A DNA stretch of 64,000 nucleotides. Origin: Rotaria sp. Silwood1 (Eukaryota; Rotifera; Eurotatoria; Philodinida; Philodinidae). Below are positions 1 to 13,202 of this stretch, one piece after another. Below the pieces are notes generated by a model. It did not search any database. It had not been told where the DNA came from and worked only from the letters and a program-made list of their open reading frames with translations. How positions within the stretch are numbered: position 1 is the first letter of the stretch; each line of letters begins with the position of its first letter. The position numbers were made by a program, and so were the translations under genes. The stretch lies in NCBI GenBank assembly GCA_905250075.1, contig CAJNOP010000854.1:1-64000 (forward strand), in the 5' to 3' direction.

Positions 1-1101
1 CATAAATAGATTGTATAGTTGGGAAGCAATTAAAATGCTTTTTTTTTTCGTTTATGTTTTTTTTTTAAGATTCTACTTTCTGCTTTTTCAAATGTCGACA
101 ACATTATCAATAACTCTCTATGTTGTTCTATTAAAAAAATGAAGAGAAGAGAAATAGACTGTGTATGAGTGTTGTTACAGTTTTAAAGAGAGGAGAGAAA
201 GAAAAAAAAAACAGTCTGATGGAACGAGTCGGGCCATAAAAAGATAGAGGAAAAAAAAAGTTGAAAACACCACAACAATAATAACAGCATCGTCTGACTT
301 TTATGTGGTAAGATAAGAAAAATATAAAGTAGAAAGAAGAAACGCTCATTCATGAGTAAATATTGCACGCTTATTAGTAAAGAAAAAAAAACCGATGTAA
401 TCGATTGTAGCCTGGTATAATAAAAATAAAAATGTCTCGTTCAATCTAGACTTGTTTTTATACTGAAAACATTATTATTTATATCTTTTGTATTTATTTA
501 TTTATTTTTTTTGAAAGAAAACGAACAGTAAGTTAAACTAAGCTGTTTTATTTTTGTAAAACAGTGTTATCTATTTCAACAATAGATTATCCTTTCAAAG
601 TATTATTGAAATATCTTGTTTTTTTTTTTTGCAATGACATTTTGAGAAATTAAAAAACAAGATTTTATTTGTCGGAAATTAAAATAACTCGATTTATTTT
701 TTTTTTTTTTGTCCATTAATTATAAATGATACACCAGTATTAAATCGGTTTTGTGGTTAGTATCAAAAAAAAAGGAACATTCTCTTATTCTTTTGTTTCT
801 TTCTTTAAATGTATTAAATTTCGCTTTTCTATACATACAAATGATTACAAACGACAGACAGATTGCAATGAAGAATTTTTAGTATTGATGTTGTTCAAAT
901 AGTGGTTTGTATATGTGCTTCAAGTCAGTTATTTCGATTATTTTTCTTTTGCATTTAAGTATGAATGAGGGGATCGAACAAATTCTTTGAAGTCTTATTC
1001 ATAGAATAAAAGAAAAAAGAAATGAAATCATAAAGAGAAAATAATCTTTTGTATATTATAATAATGATTCAATCTTTTTTTATTTCTCAATATACTTTTA
1101 G
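1..1101. other. AT-rich intergenic / upstream region
   Basis: I see no gene here. The stretch is made of poly-T and poly-A runs. The only open frames (about 130-370, minus) are low-complexity Phe/Ser translations of these runs. An acceptor-like TTTTAG at about 1096-1101 lies 58 bp before the first ATG of the next gene, so a 5' UTR intron or a spliced-leader acceptor may begin that transcript. Confidence 0.5.
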
Positions 1102-1159
1102 ATGTTGTCATAGGTATTTATTCAAGTGGGAAGACAATTCTCACATTGATTAACTAAAA

Positions 1160-4100
1160 ATGCAAACACCATTGAATACGCTCGACACAAAAGAACCACT
1201 TGATTATGATAATTTAAATATAATTACACGTCCACGACCACCACGTCGTCGTCAAACTGGTGTTTCATTAATACCATTTCGTCCATATGTTAAATGTTTA
1301 ACAAGTGTACGACAACCATTTTCATTTGCAAATGGTTATGATAGATGGATGGTTATCGGTAGAGATGAAATATTTTTTACACAACCAAATGCAAGATGTA
1401 TTGGTTCATTAATTGAAGATTGTGATATATCAGATGTTATTCGATGGGATATTGAAGGAGAATCAACACGTTTACCAATGATGTGTAAATTATGGATGAT
1501 TGGTAAATACGAAATTTTCTTTGTAAGAATGTAAAAAATATTACGTTTTTTCTATAGTTGATGGAGCTGTTGTTGAAAGAGGAAGACCACATTTAGTTCA
1601 AGATGCAGCTATACAAGTATTTACATCAGGTCGTAATCTTCGTTCGATACTAGCAACACAGCGACATTATAATCAAACATTAATAACAACAACAGTTGAT
1701 CGACGTCGTCGTCAATCTTGGCAAGATGTTAATGAATATCATAGTGTATCTTATTATCAATATACTTGTGCTGTTCGACGAGGATTTCATAAAAATATTC
1801 AATGTAATATAGATAATGAACATTTAATAAGTAAACAAGAAATTCTTTCCGATGTTGAAGAAGAAATAGTTGATGAAAATCAAATGAAAAGTTTTAGAAA
1901 AGAAAAAGTTCAAGAAACAATACATCATTCATTAATACCACAAGATCGTGTTCATATATCGATTATGACACAAACAGAGTAAGAAGAACATTTTTGTTTT
2001 TGAAAAATTTATTTGAAAATAATTTTTTTTCGTATTATAGAAATCGATTTCTTAATCGATCAACATCAATTGATTCTCAATTTATTTATATGTTTAATCT
2101 TAATTTAGAAACAAATGAATTACTTTTATCATCAATTGCTAATCCATATCGTCGTGTTATATCATCGAATTATTCTTCAGATGTAATATCAATCTATCGT
2201 AATGGTATTGAATATAAACATCGATCAATATCAACTGGTGATGATTATCCACATTGGTGGCTTCGACTTAATACTGATTTTATTTTATCAGATTTTATTA
2301 AAATTCCATATGAGGAGAAGGAGAAGAAGTATTTACCTTCTCCTTCTCCTCGACACAATCAAAGTGTACAAACAGATATTGATGAATCAAGAATATCATC
2401 ATCATCGAGATCAGTACGTATTCAAAAATCTTCATCTTCAGCAACAACAACTAATCATTATGAATCAATCGATGATATTAATAGACAAAGAGTATGATAA
2501 TATAATTATTTCTTTTTTGTTGTTTATTATCTGGTTTCTTCTATAGATTGATTCTCATAATGATATAAATTGTCGTTTAAATGATTATAAAACATGTACT
2601 CATAATAATAAACAATCTGATAATGATTATAATATATTTGTTTCATCACTTAATCATCATGGACAACAATCATATTCAACACCCGATTATCAAAGTCATC
2701 GAGTACCATGTCATTGTTTTTCCAATGATACAACACGAACACAAACCAAAACTTCTGACAGTACATCAACAACATTATTAGCAAATTTACTTGAACGTTA
2801 TGAAAAAACATTACGTGAACGACAACGAGCTATTGCTATTATTAATGATGAATTATTAGATATTGATGATGTATTAAAACATTATAGAGAAAAAATACAA
2901 AATTCATCATCGAAACAATCAAATATAGTACGTAAATTTTCTCACAATTTAGTTAGATGTTATATATTGAAAAAGAAAGAAGAATAAAAAGAGAGAAAAA
3001 AAAAAAAAAAAGAAAGAAGCACTTCACTTTCTTGACCTTGTCATGGCTTTACATTTCAATTCATTCATTTTATACGAGAATCAATTTCTTCTTCTTCTTC
3101 TTTCAGTGTCTGTGTCTTTGAATTTTTTTTTTGAACACTCATCTATTTTTTAAATATATTTAATCAGGCTATGGAACTTTATCGTGATATTTCATTATTG
3201 TCTAAAGATGATCGACCATCAACAACAACTATCAATATAATAAAAGATAAATATCGATCAATGCCTGGTTTAACAAGTGAAGAAATGATTAAAGCATATA
3301 TGCCATCACCTAAAGTTCATATAACAAAATGTTTATTAGATTCATCAAGACAACGACAACCTCGTTTTCTAACTCCATCAACAGTAATAACACGACCTAA
3401 TTATTGTGATTTATGTTTAACTGGTCATCATAGAAGTTCAGCATGGATTGAATATAATGAACGAAGAATTGAAGAATTACAAAAACGAATTGATTTAATG
3501 TTACAAATTGATGATATTGAAGAAGCTCAATTATTATTATCATCAACACCAATTATTCCAACAACTGCTACAGTTACACAACGTATTGATGATATTCTTT
3601 CAAGAAGATCAAAATATCGTGATTTACATCTCTATGATTATTATCGTTTTCGTAAGTTTTTAACTTCATTTTTTCTATAACTGATTATAATAATAGATGA
3701 GAAATATCTATTGATCTTTTAAAAAAAAAATTTAGTTTATTTTGAAAAATAATATGTATTTCTCTATAACAAGACAAATACTTATTGCTTTTTGTTATCT
3801 TTTTGTAATTTTATAGTGTGAATATGTTTGTAGAATAAAAAGAATGACTCTCAATATGAATTGTGACTTTTTTCTTTTCTTTTCTTTTAGTATCACCTTG
3901 TCGATATCAATATCGTTTACATCATCGATTGAATCAATCATTACCAAATATACCTCGTCTATTAAATCGAGGTACCACACATTCAACAACACCAGTATCA
4001 AAGTCGGTCCGAATATGTACTGAATCTGTTTCACCACGTACAATTCATCGTCGATCGAGATCTGCTTCTCGACCACTTGTATCAATCCTACGTCATAGTA

Positions 4101-4375
4101 GTGTACCAGCGATGTCTCGACCGACTAGATTAATTGAATCATCACATATTTATAAAAGTAAAGTTGATGGAAAAATTTATGATCTTAAAGAATTTACTAT
4201 TCCACGATATTATCGATTGTATAATGATGTTAGTTTTCGAGAAATATATAATTTCTCACGTTTACTTGATGCATATTTACAAACAAATCGAATAATTACA
4301 GAAGATTATTCAAAGATGATTAAAAACTTTGCATTAAAACAACAATTACCATCTCCTATAACAAGTGTCGCATAA
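1160..4375 (+). CDS. Six-exon gene, uncharacterised 854-aa protein
   Basis: I do not recognise the family. The exon model is 1160-1502, 1558-1978, 2041-2491, 2547-2927, 3168-3651, 3891-4375. Every intron is GT-AG, and the total of 2565 nt is in frame. Exons 1-2 are rich in Arg and aromatic residues (GYDRWMVIGRDEIFF, then an RRRR patch near residue 175) and look like a folded domain. The middle (about residues 370-500) is Ser/Asn/His-rich and probably disordered. A short helical, charged stretch follows near residues 505-530 (LLERYEKTLRERQRAI). Exon 5 carries a CDLC pair and another helix (ERRIEELQKRIDLML). The last exon is Arg/Ser-rich and then becomes globular. There is no signal peptide or membrane span. 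Codon use (AT-ending) matches the core genes of the window, so this looks like an active host gene. Intron 4 (240 bp) is the longest. Confidence 0.75.
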
Positions 4376-7300
4376 ACATTTAAAAAAAAAACAGATTCTT
4401 ATTTTGTTTTTTTTTTGAGATGAACTCATTTATATATTATTTTCTTTCAAACAAGACGGATATATTTAATTAGAAATTAAAATATATTTATATATATTTT
4501 AATCGATTCTGAAAATCGTTTTTTATGTTATGTAAAGTCGTTTTGCTTTTCTTTTCTTTTCTTTGCATTTATATTAAAAACTAGAAGAAAAAAAAACAAG
4601 CATTCTTTTATCATCTACTATTCAATTTAATCGCAAAAACAACTTCAAACTAACAATTTTTTCTTAATTGTATCACAGTATGTAGTCATGATGAAATAGA
4701 TTGGATGTTTAATGAAAATACGAAAAAACTCCAATAGCTTTGATTTGTGACACTCACTAGAAACATTAGACCATAAGAATACTAAATGGCCTTCATGATT
4801 AAATAGATTGAAAGGTCAAATTTAATTACAGATGTTTGTTTACTTGTGTTAAGATATACTCTTATCAAATGATGATAGAGTTCTGAGCTAAGATTCTTCA
4901 AGAATTTTTTTTAATATTCTATAGAAGCCTTTCATATTAATCGATAAATCAAAGGTAAACAGAAGAAAATAGAAATGTCTCGTCTGAACTGTTTAACAAA
5001 ATTTCAAGTTCAAAGTGTTATGATAGCTGCAGGAAAGAGATCACTTATTGAATATGATCATATTCAGTTTATTTTAGAATAGAAAAAAAAAAAAAAGGTG
5101 AAGCTAATCAGTCTATAGCTACAGGAACAATGATGTAGCTTTTTTTTGGCTGCTGTTATTGTCTAAACATCATAGTTAAAATATAATATTTCAATGTAAA
5201 AAATAACAAAATTCGATTTCATTCTTTTTGACAATGCGTGAAACCACAAAAGTATTAAAAAAAGAAAAAAAAAGAATAATATAAAGTATCGAGTATAACT
5301 GAATACTTGTATGAGGTCTTAGAGATTAATAAGTAAACAATATTCAAACTTAACGAACCGAATTGATGAAGAAAGAAAATAAATTTTCGACTAATACAAA
5401 GAAAAAAAAAAACTTTTTTTTTTTATGTCAGCGTATTTTATCATTAATCTAATTCAAATTGAATTTCTATCATCAAATTATTTTCATTATTAGTTTTAAC
5501 TAATTTATTAAGTTTAATTTTCATTTGTCTATCATTCAATGTTGTCATGAAGTCAATATATTTATTATAATCAATTATAGAATTACGATTTAAAATCAAA
5601 TTTCGAAAATATTCTATTTTATTTGTTTTTTAAAGATAAAAATTATATCGACTTTTCTTTGTTCTTTTAAACAACAATTATAATAAAATATATTATAGTT
5701 ACCAAAACTAATGTATCTTATTTTTACAGCCAAACCAAAACATCTTGATATAGTATTTCATTTTCTACGATATAGAATGTCAATACATAGCATGTTATAG
5801 ATAAGTACCGAAAGCAGTGAGTTCCTTACAGGTAGACATAAGTAAATTTGTGTCTGAAATATTTTCTTTTATAAAATTACTCAACAAAAAAACTTTCGAT
5901 TTTTTTTATTGCATTTTTCAATGTCAAAAAAACAAATTTTTAAGCAAAACAATAGTTGTTCTGTAGATGATTTGCTTTCATGCCTTGTATAATAACCATT
6001 TTTCATTCTGAAAAGTCGAATTGAGCAGACCTATTTTACATGCTTACTTAGATATATTCCTATTTTAAGTTAACAGATACTATCTAGAAATATACTGATA
6101 TTTTCATGGTCAATGTAATACGCAAGTTTTCAGGTTCTCTTTCTCTTTCTACTCTCTACTTTCAAATTTACGTTGCCTTAATTGAAAAATAACTTATTCT
6201 TAGTAATTAACGTTTTCTTGACTATAAAGAAAGCATTTGCGAGGCTCATATGTCGAGAATTTTTAAGAGAATGTTGTATTTGAGGAATGACGGTGACTAG
6301 AGAACTAATATTTTTCCGCGAACGTCGCAATTTACAGATGAAATTTACAATATTTAATTTTCTAGTTTAGTCTGTGATTTTCACTTCAAAAGACGTTTAT
6401 GTCGCACTAAAATATTTATAAAGTTCATTAAATAAAAAGTCAACATCAGTTTAACGAAGTTAAGTTCTATATCATAGGCGAATGTTTTGTCAATGATCAT
6501 ATATTGTTCAAATTTGTTGAATATCGTTAATTGTATAGTTCGTTATCATTTTATGAATCATCATTGATACTCTTAAATTTTCTTTTTTCGATGGATTAGT
6601 TGTACTTTTAGAAAATATGTCACTGTCGTAATATATTGCATTTTTTTAAACTATTCTCATTCATAGTCTATGATGTTTTATTTCAAAGAATGCTCACTAA
6701 CATTAATGTGTACAACAATATCCTTTACATCTATTAAAAATACATAAGATTACGCTTGTCTATTTTACGTTTGGTCTATAGTCATTGAAAGAAACCTATC
6801 ACGTATCTAATAAATGTATCATCAATATCTTGACATCTAATCTTATCGTATAATACAAGAAAAATATCGTTTTTCTTAAATTATCTTCATGTATATAATT
6901 TATAACTGTCACCAAGATTTAATACAATTCACACTCAGAATTTTACATTTAGGTTTATAATTACAACAAATGAAAACTTTGACTTTTTATTGTTCTGTAA
7001 TACAAACAAAGCTTTCAACAGACACTAGCATATTAAAGAGCGTTATTACCATTTTGCAAATTATTATAATATTACACGATTTTTTTTGTCTTTAAAATGT
7101 TGTATTTTCCATACAGTTCTACTTCAATTTGTAATTTGTGACAGAAAATTATTCAAATATATCAAAAAAGAAAAAATCTATTTCATTTCAAAACCAAGTA
7201 AAATATAGAAACATATATATTGTTTATTCTTGCCACATATTTTACGTGAACGAAGGCGAGAAAGAACATGTAAAATAAGACAAACAAGCGTTTATGATGG

Positions 7301-10090
7301 AGATGTATAGTTATGACAAACTATAATGGAAATATTGTATTTTAATTATTGAATACATTAATTCTTTAAAATATCTTTTGTTATGGTAATATAATCGAGA
7401 AAGTTTTGTTTTTCAAAGTTGTTTAAAAATAGTTTGTAAAATTAAAACTTATTCGATTTATGATAGAAAATGAAAACGGACTTGATGAACAATCTTCAAC
7501 TAGATAATACATTTAAATTAACTTTCAAGAACATTATTCAAAAGTCTTATCTCAAAAAGTCCTTTTTGTTTGTTTTGAATAAGAATTTTATTATCCATAT
7601 TCGATAATATTATTTTTATCAACAAAAGAAAATTTCGGTATTTCCGTTCCATAGAAAATTTCTAGCAATGAGTAGTGGGTCCAACCGTTTTAGTTCTGAT
7701 TTCACATTCAGTAACTTAAATGTAATATAACATTTTATCATTGGAAATGAGCTTGAAACATCTTGCATGACCCCCCATTATTTCAAATTCTGTTGCTTAG
7801 AGAAAGAAAAGGATTTTTATATTATCACAAATATAACAGCAATTAGTAAAATGATCATTAATCAATAATTTTCATATAAACTTAGAGTTCCTTGTTCTGA
7901 TATTGTTGAATCCGAGATCATCTTGTTCATATCTCTATTATTCTTTGGCTACGGTATCCATTAACTTCTTCTTATCTACAATAACTAAATAACATCTATG
8001 AATACTTTCCAGTTCATGAATAATTATATTACTTATAAAGTTACCAAATTTTTACCTCCTTTTCTATTCATAATATAAGAAATAAACTTTTTTCTGTCTT
8101 GTTAAAAATGAATGCTACAAATCAATAAATCTATTTTTCTTCTAATAGAAACTCTCATTATTCTAATCATTAAAATTAAATATTCAAAGTAATAATTTAT
8201 TTGTATATGAATATGATCATAAAATACGAATATCTTTAATCTTTTTTTTTTAATAGAAGATCGAATTCAATTTTAATTTCATTGCTTTCTTTATAAAAAA
8301 AACAAGAAAATAACTTTCATATAGATAAAGAATTAAAGAAATTCTAAGATGATTATTCGATTAATTTATTAACTTTAAATATTATTTCTTATTTTAATCT
8401 TTGAATTGATTCTTTGTTATATTTGATATGAGAAAAACGATCTATTCTTGATATTATTTTGATAAAAGATGTAGTCTCTCTCATCATTTTTCAAGTTGAT
8501 ATTGACATAGGTGCTTTTTCTTGAAGTCACTTTTCTCTATTGAATGAATTTGATTGACCACTTGTCAATTCCATTTAGTGTCTCAACAAGATTCAAACTC
8601 GAAATTGATCTTACTTTTCAAAATTTTTTATGTATTTATATATATATGACACTTTCTTTTATATCCTTAAGCAATAGTAATTAACAATAACATCGATCGG
8701 GTATAATCAAAGAGAAATGCATTACATTTATGAGACTGACGAATGTATGAATATGAAAAGAAAAGAGAGTCGACAAGAGGAGGAGCATGGATGGGAGGTC
8801 AATTAGGAAAGAATAACATTGACACATAGGAGGTCTTACTGATTAGCCTTTTGATCATATATTTTTTTTAGGAACATAAAAAAAAAACGAGCAGGTGGCG
8901 TCAGTAAAATTGACTGTGCAGCAGGTGAATAAGCGTGTCGTTGATCTATCTATATATCTTCAATCTAATGGCTAAAATGAGAGTCGATTAATCGAACATG
9001 CTGTGACACACCAATCACAGTGATGAAGATCCTCCTCCTTTAAAAGCATCGTTAACTCATATAGAGATAGACGAACGACAACTGTGTTTTACTCTTCTTT
9101 TTTTTTTATTGTCAATGCATATAGAACAGGCGATAGTCAATAATCGATATATTATTATCATTATTGACTTTGATTGTGTCATCTAATATGAGAAGTCAAC
9201 CTTTTTTCTATTGTTTCATTAATCAAAATATGATACTAGCAGAGAACAAAAAAAAAAGAACTTCAGTCATTGGTGAAAATTTCCCATTGGATTGTATCGT
9301 ATTACAACATAGTGTCTAATCGATTAGTGAATTAAGTTCAATGACTCGTTCGTTTTTATTTATTTTTTCGTGTTCTTTGTTGTGTTTGATTTCTCTAAAG
9401 GCGTTATGAATTTGTAATTGACACTTTTGTGTCTATTCCCTTGATGAGAGAATTGACAAGGTGTACTAAACTATGTTTGTGATCATACAGATCAAACAAC
9501 AAGGAATGCATATTCTCAAGTGGTCCCTTTCTTTCTTTTATTCAATCAGATGTATATGTATGCAAACGCAAATGACTTTTTGATGATCCATCTATAGCTC
9601 TTTGTCATATATACAAAATGATGACAAACTTAATCCTACTTATATTTTTAATTGTGTATTATATACAATATGAGAATCAATCACTATATCGTTATTGATG
9701 GGACTATCGTCATCATATTAAATGAAAAGAATAGCGAATAAAACATTCAAGGTGTACTAATCGAGACAATAATGTATACATATATATATATGTATATAAC
9801 CCGTCAAAAGAAATAAATGTATAAATATACTCAATACTTGCTTTTCTTATATAATTTCAAAACCATGATTTATCTCATACAATAAATATTAATATCCATC
9901 TTAGACAAAAAAAGAAAAAGCTATGATTTGACTTGTTTAATCAATACTTCATATGTACAAAAAAAAAAGAAAAAAAAGAAATCCATACAAAGCAACGACA
10001 CAAAAAAAAAAGAAATTCAAAACTTTACAAAACAAAAGAAAAAAAAAGAGAGAGCCTCGCCATTTTACTGTAAAATGTTAATGTATAATA
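4376..10090. other. Gene desert, 5.7 kb
   Basis: No reading frame here shows clear coding character except the orphan exon at 5444-5613. The sequence is AT-rich with homopolymers, short TA runs (9779-9797) and scattered moderate-complexity patches (for example 8880-9060 and 9250-9500). It lies downstream of the NET-type developmental regulator on the minus strand. Distal enhancers are therefore plausible, but I cannot point to a specific element. Confidence 0.5.
5444..5613 (-). CDS. Orphan terminal-exon-like ORF
   Basis: The minus strand is open for 56 codons and ends in TAA. An acceptor-like AATAG precedes it and gives a consistent phase. The predicted peptide is Asn/Lys/Ile-rich and hydrophilic (for example DFMTTLNDRQMKIKLNK). 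Its host-like AT-ending codons stand out from the surrounding non-coding sequence. No upstream exon could be linked on the minus strand, so it is either the last exon of an unseen gene or a relic. I do not recognise the family. Confidence 0.25.
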
Positions 10091-10899
10091 TTAAAGTTTT
10101 CCTACTGATGTAGGTGAATAATAAGATGAAAAAATAGATGTTGGATATGATGCTTTCATTGATGATAATGATGTATGTGCTGTACAAAGATGTTCAAGTA
10201 AACTCATATGATTTGCAAAACGTTTTCCGCAGAATCCATCTGGAACATTTGATTCCATCCAATTACAAACAAATGCGGGTGGCGGCGATGGATTTAATGG
10301 TGCTAAAATTGAATCCATAAAATAAGGAGATCGTTGAGATGATGATGATGATGATAATGATGATGGAGTAAAAGCTGAATTTGATGAATGTCCAAATGAT
10401 GTTGTTGAAAAGAACGGTGATGAAGTAAATGTTTTACTTAAATGATGAAGAAGAAGAGAATCAAACATAAATGGTGATGGAGGATAATAAAATGATTGTT
10501 GATTAGTTGAAGGTAATGATGATGATGATGATGATGGAATTGTTGGTTGAGGAAATGCCATCCTTTTTGATAACGGTGGTGATATTGAAGATGTTGAAGG
10601 TGCATTACGTTTTAAGGATTTTTTTCCTTCAGATGGTGAATTTGATTTTTGTTGTTTTGATATTATTGAAAGTGTTGAAGATGATGATAATGATGATGAT
10701 GATGATAATTCTTTACCAATATTATTACATGCTTGAGCCATTAATACTAATGGATTTTCTTTTTTTGGTGAATATTGATCAATCTATAAGATAAATTTTT
10801 AAGATAAATTAGAAAACAATATATATACGAAAAAATTATTTTTACTGTTGGATTGATATATTCACCATATAGTTGTTGTTTCTTCATTGATGTTGTCAT
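10091..10899 (-). CDS. NET-family (Noc/Elbow/Tlp-1, ZNF503/703-like) zinc-finger protein
   Basis: Two exons, 10899-10846 and 10783-10091, encode about 248 aa. The N-terminal part contains NPLVLMAQACNNIGKE. This matches the NET-family motif (PLALLAQTCxxIGK in vertebrate ZNF503/ZNF703), which lies just after the splice junction. The middle is a Ser-rich disordered region with a basic patch (KKSLKRN). Near residue 190 is the single family zinc finger: CNWMESN, then CGKRFANHMSLLEH, then the last His. NET proteins are transcriptional corepressors (Groucho partners) used in appendage, tracheal and brain patterning in other animals. The finger is atypical: 11 residues separate the two Cys where the family usually has about 8, and the His spacing is HX4H. 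The protein is short for the family. I chose the ATG at 10899 (MTTSMKK); an in-frame ATG lies upstream at 11004. Confidence 0.8.
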
Positions 10900-13163
10900 T
10901 GAGTCAAGTGTGTAGATTCGTTTAAGAGTAAATGCAAATGATGAGTGATTGAAGGTGGAGAAGAATAGTATACACAGGCGTGCGTTCGATCGATCATAAA
11001 TCACTATGTTTCTCTCTATTCGATAGATCAGGGAGAAGAGAAAAAAAGGAAAAAAGAAAAAGAAACGATTTATATATAGTCATTGGTTGAGAACGACAGA
11101 CGTCGATTTTCTTTTCGGCCAATGTCGATTTGGATGATGAATATTGATCGAGCTAGACTCTTTTTTTTCTTTTCTTTTTTTTTCTATTTCTGTTTTGATT
11201 GACAAGTGTCTGTTGATGAAATATTTGAAAAAAAAAAACTTTTTTTTTTTTTTTTTAATGATTGATTATTTTACATATCAATTTTCTCTTATTCTTTTTG
11301 ATATTAATGGAATTTGATCGATAGTCATTTATTTTGTTTTCTACCAGTTGTGAGTTCTTTTTCTTTTTTTTTTTTTTGCTATTTTCGATCGATTTGATCG
11401 ATTGAGTAAATGTGGGCAGTCTCATCTGTCTTTAGTGAACATATAATGATATCGTTTTCGCATCTCTTTCATCTTTCTTCTATGAATCGATCGACGAAAC
11501 ACAAAAATCATAAATCTCGATTTAAGTGCCTTTCGTTGTCAGACATCGATCATTCAATGTATATTATACATATACAAGAGAATTCTCGCACTTGTTATTA
11601 CATGACACAAACATAGCCGCCGACATGGACAAACTTCTTCGATACATTGTCTATTAGAAGAGAGTCGGCATAAAGAAGAAGAAGAAAAAGAAAATTACTT
11701 TGGACGTGCGAGAAAGAACATAATTTGAACAGATCAAAGAGATGAAGTTTGTTCTGTCCAAGATTAATGATACGCATATTGTGTATGTGAATTGACATAA
11801 ATATACACACGTAGGGAGTCGATCATATATCCGAAGAAATATTTTATCAGAATTGTGTATAAAGATGAACATCATATCAAACACACCATGACACTAAGTG
11901 CTACTAAACAGAATGATCAATGATAAAACATCAAAAGAAAATAGACTCAGATTTATTTTATTTTATATCGATTAATTACATCATATATCATATTGTTCAA
12001 AGAGAATCAAAACATAACGGAATATCATTTATTTATCGTTTATCATAATCAAATATATTGATGTTAAGATTAAGAACAAAAAAACAAAAAAAGTCAGTTA
12101 CTGAATCATAACAAGTGACAATTCATATGTAAATAAAGTTTATTTTTATATTTTCAATAGACAAAAATTTGAAAACTATTCAAAATATCAATGAATCATT
12201 TGAAATCATTTTTATGTGACATTTTTTGTAATACATATTAAGTCACATATTGTTATTGAATTGCCATACATATTATAATACAAGTATGATGTTATTTATA
12301 CTATCATATTCGTTTTCTTTTCTATTGTGTTTTATATCTATGCGAAAATGTAATTTTGTTCTTATAGAAAGCATCTATTGTATTACAACGACAATGATAA
12401 ATCGTTAGGGCTCGATGACTGATACTTTTTTTTTTAAACTTAATATTTTCATTAGGAAAAATAAATATAAGCTGAAAAAAAAACAGATGACGAGATACTT
12501 CAAAAAAATATGTGTTTTTCGACTAATTGACATGCATTAAGTGATGATACATAACCAGCACATGTGTGATTGTAAGCTATGCATATCGTGTAGAAGCTAT
12601 ATTTTCTTTTTAAATACAATATTCTTTTTACTGATTTTTATTTTAAAATAATTATCGCAATTAATTATAAAATTATCTTTCGTGATGGATGATGATTAAT
12701 GAGCAAACTTCTTTTTATATAATTATTTACATGACACGATTTCACTATAGAAAATCTTCGATACAATAGATGCAGAACTTTCAGTTCGATTAAGTGGTAA
12801 AAAGCTTTAGTAAAATGGATACGCATAGTATATCAGATCGTAAAGTATTTCAAGTGATATTGTACTGTGATATTATTTCAAAGTATTCTCGTGACATCAT
12901 TTCCAGTACTGAAGAAATTAAGGAAAAATCCATGAATTATAATTAGTTTTTCGTTGATCATAAATAGAAAACAACTCTTTCTTACATAGAAATCGATATC
13001 TTTAATTATTTATTATAATCAAATGAATGAATATAAAATCTTTAATGAATACTCCTATGCAATACACAATGCATGCATAGCACCATGTGTCTAGACACAA
13101 AGAAAGAAACGGAAAAAATTGTTCTATCCTTTGCTCTATCAATTAAGATATCGGTATCGAACA

Positions 13164-13202
13164 TGACGCAAGATTGCGTCACTGATCCAGAAAATCAGTG
13201 AC
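13164..13202. repeat. Two overlapping inverted repeats
   Basis: The first is TGACGCAA-GA-TTGCGTCA (13164-13181), a perfect 8-bp-arm palindrome. The second is GTCACTGAT (13178-13186) with ATCAGTGAC (13194-13202), perfect 9-bp arms around a 7-base loop. The two structures share GTCA and cannot form together. TGACGCAA also resembles a CREB/AP-1-type half site. Function is unknown. Confidence 0.5.

Noticed and set aside
5731..5802. Short plus-strand frame resembling a copia-type reverse-transcriptase end (KPKHLDIVFHFLR)
   Set aside because: About 24 codons with weak resemblance and no neighbouring retroelement domains or LTRs.
10138..10794. Plus-strand frames opposite the NET gene, including a poly-Met frame
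   Set aside because: They are antisense of poly-Ser codons; the minus strand carries the family motif and zinc finger.
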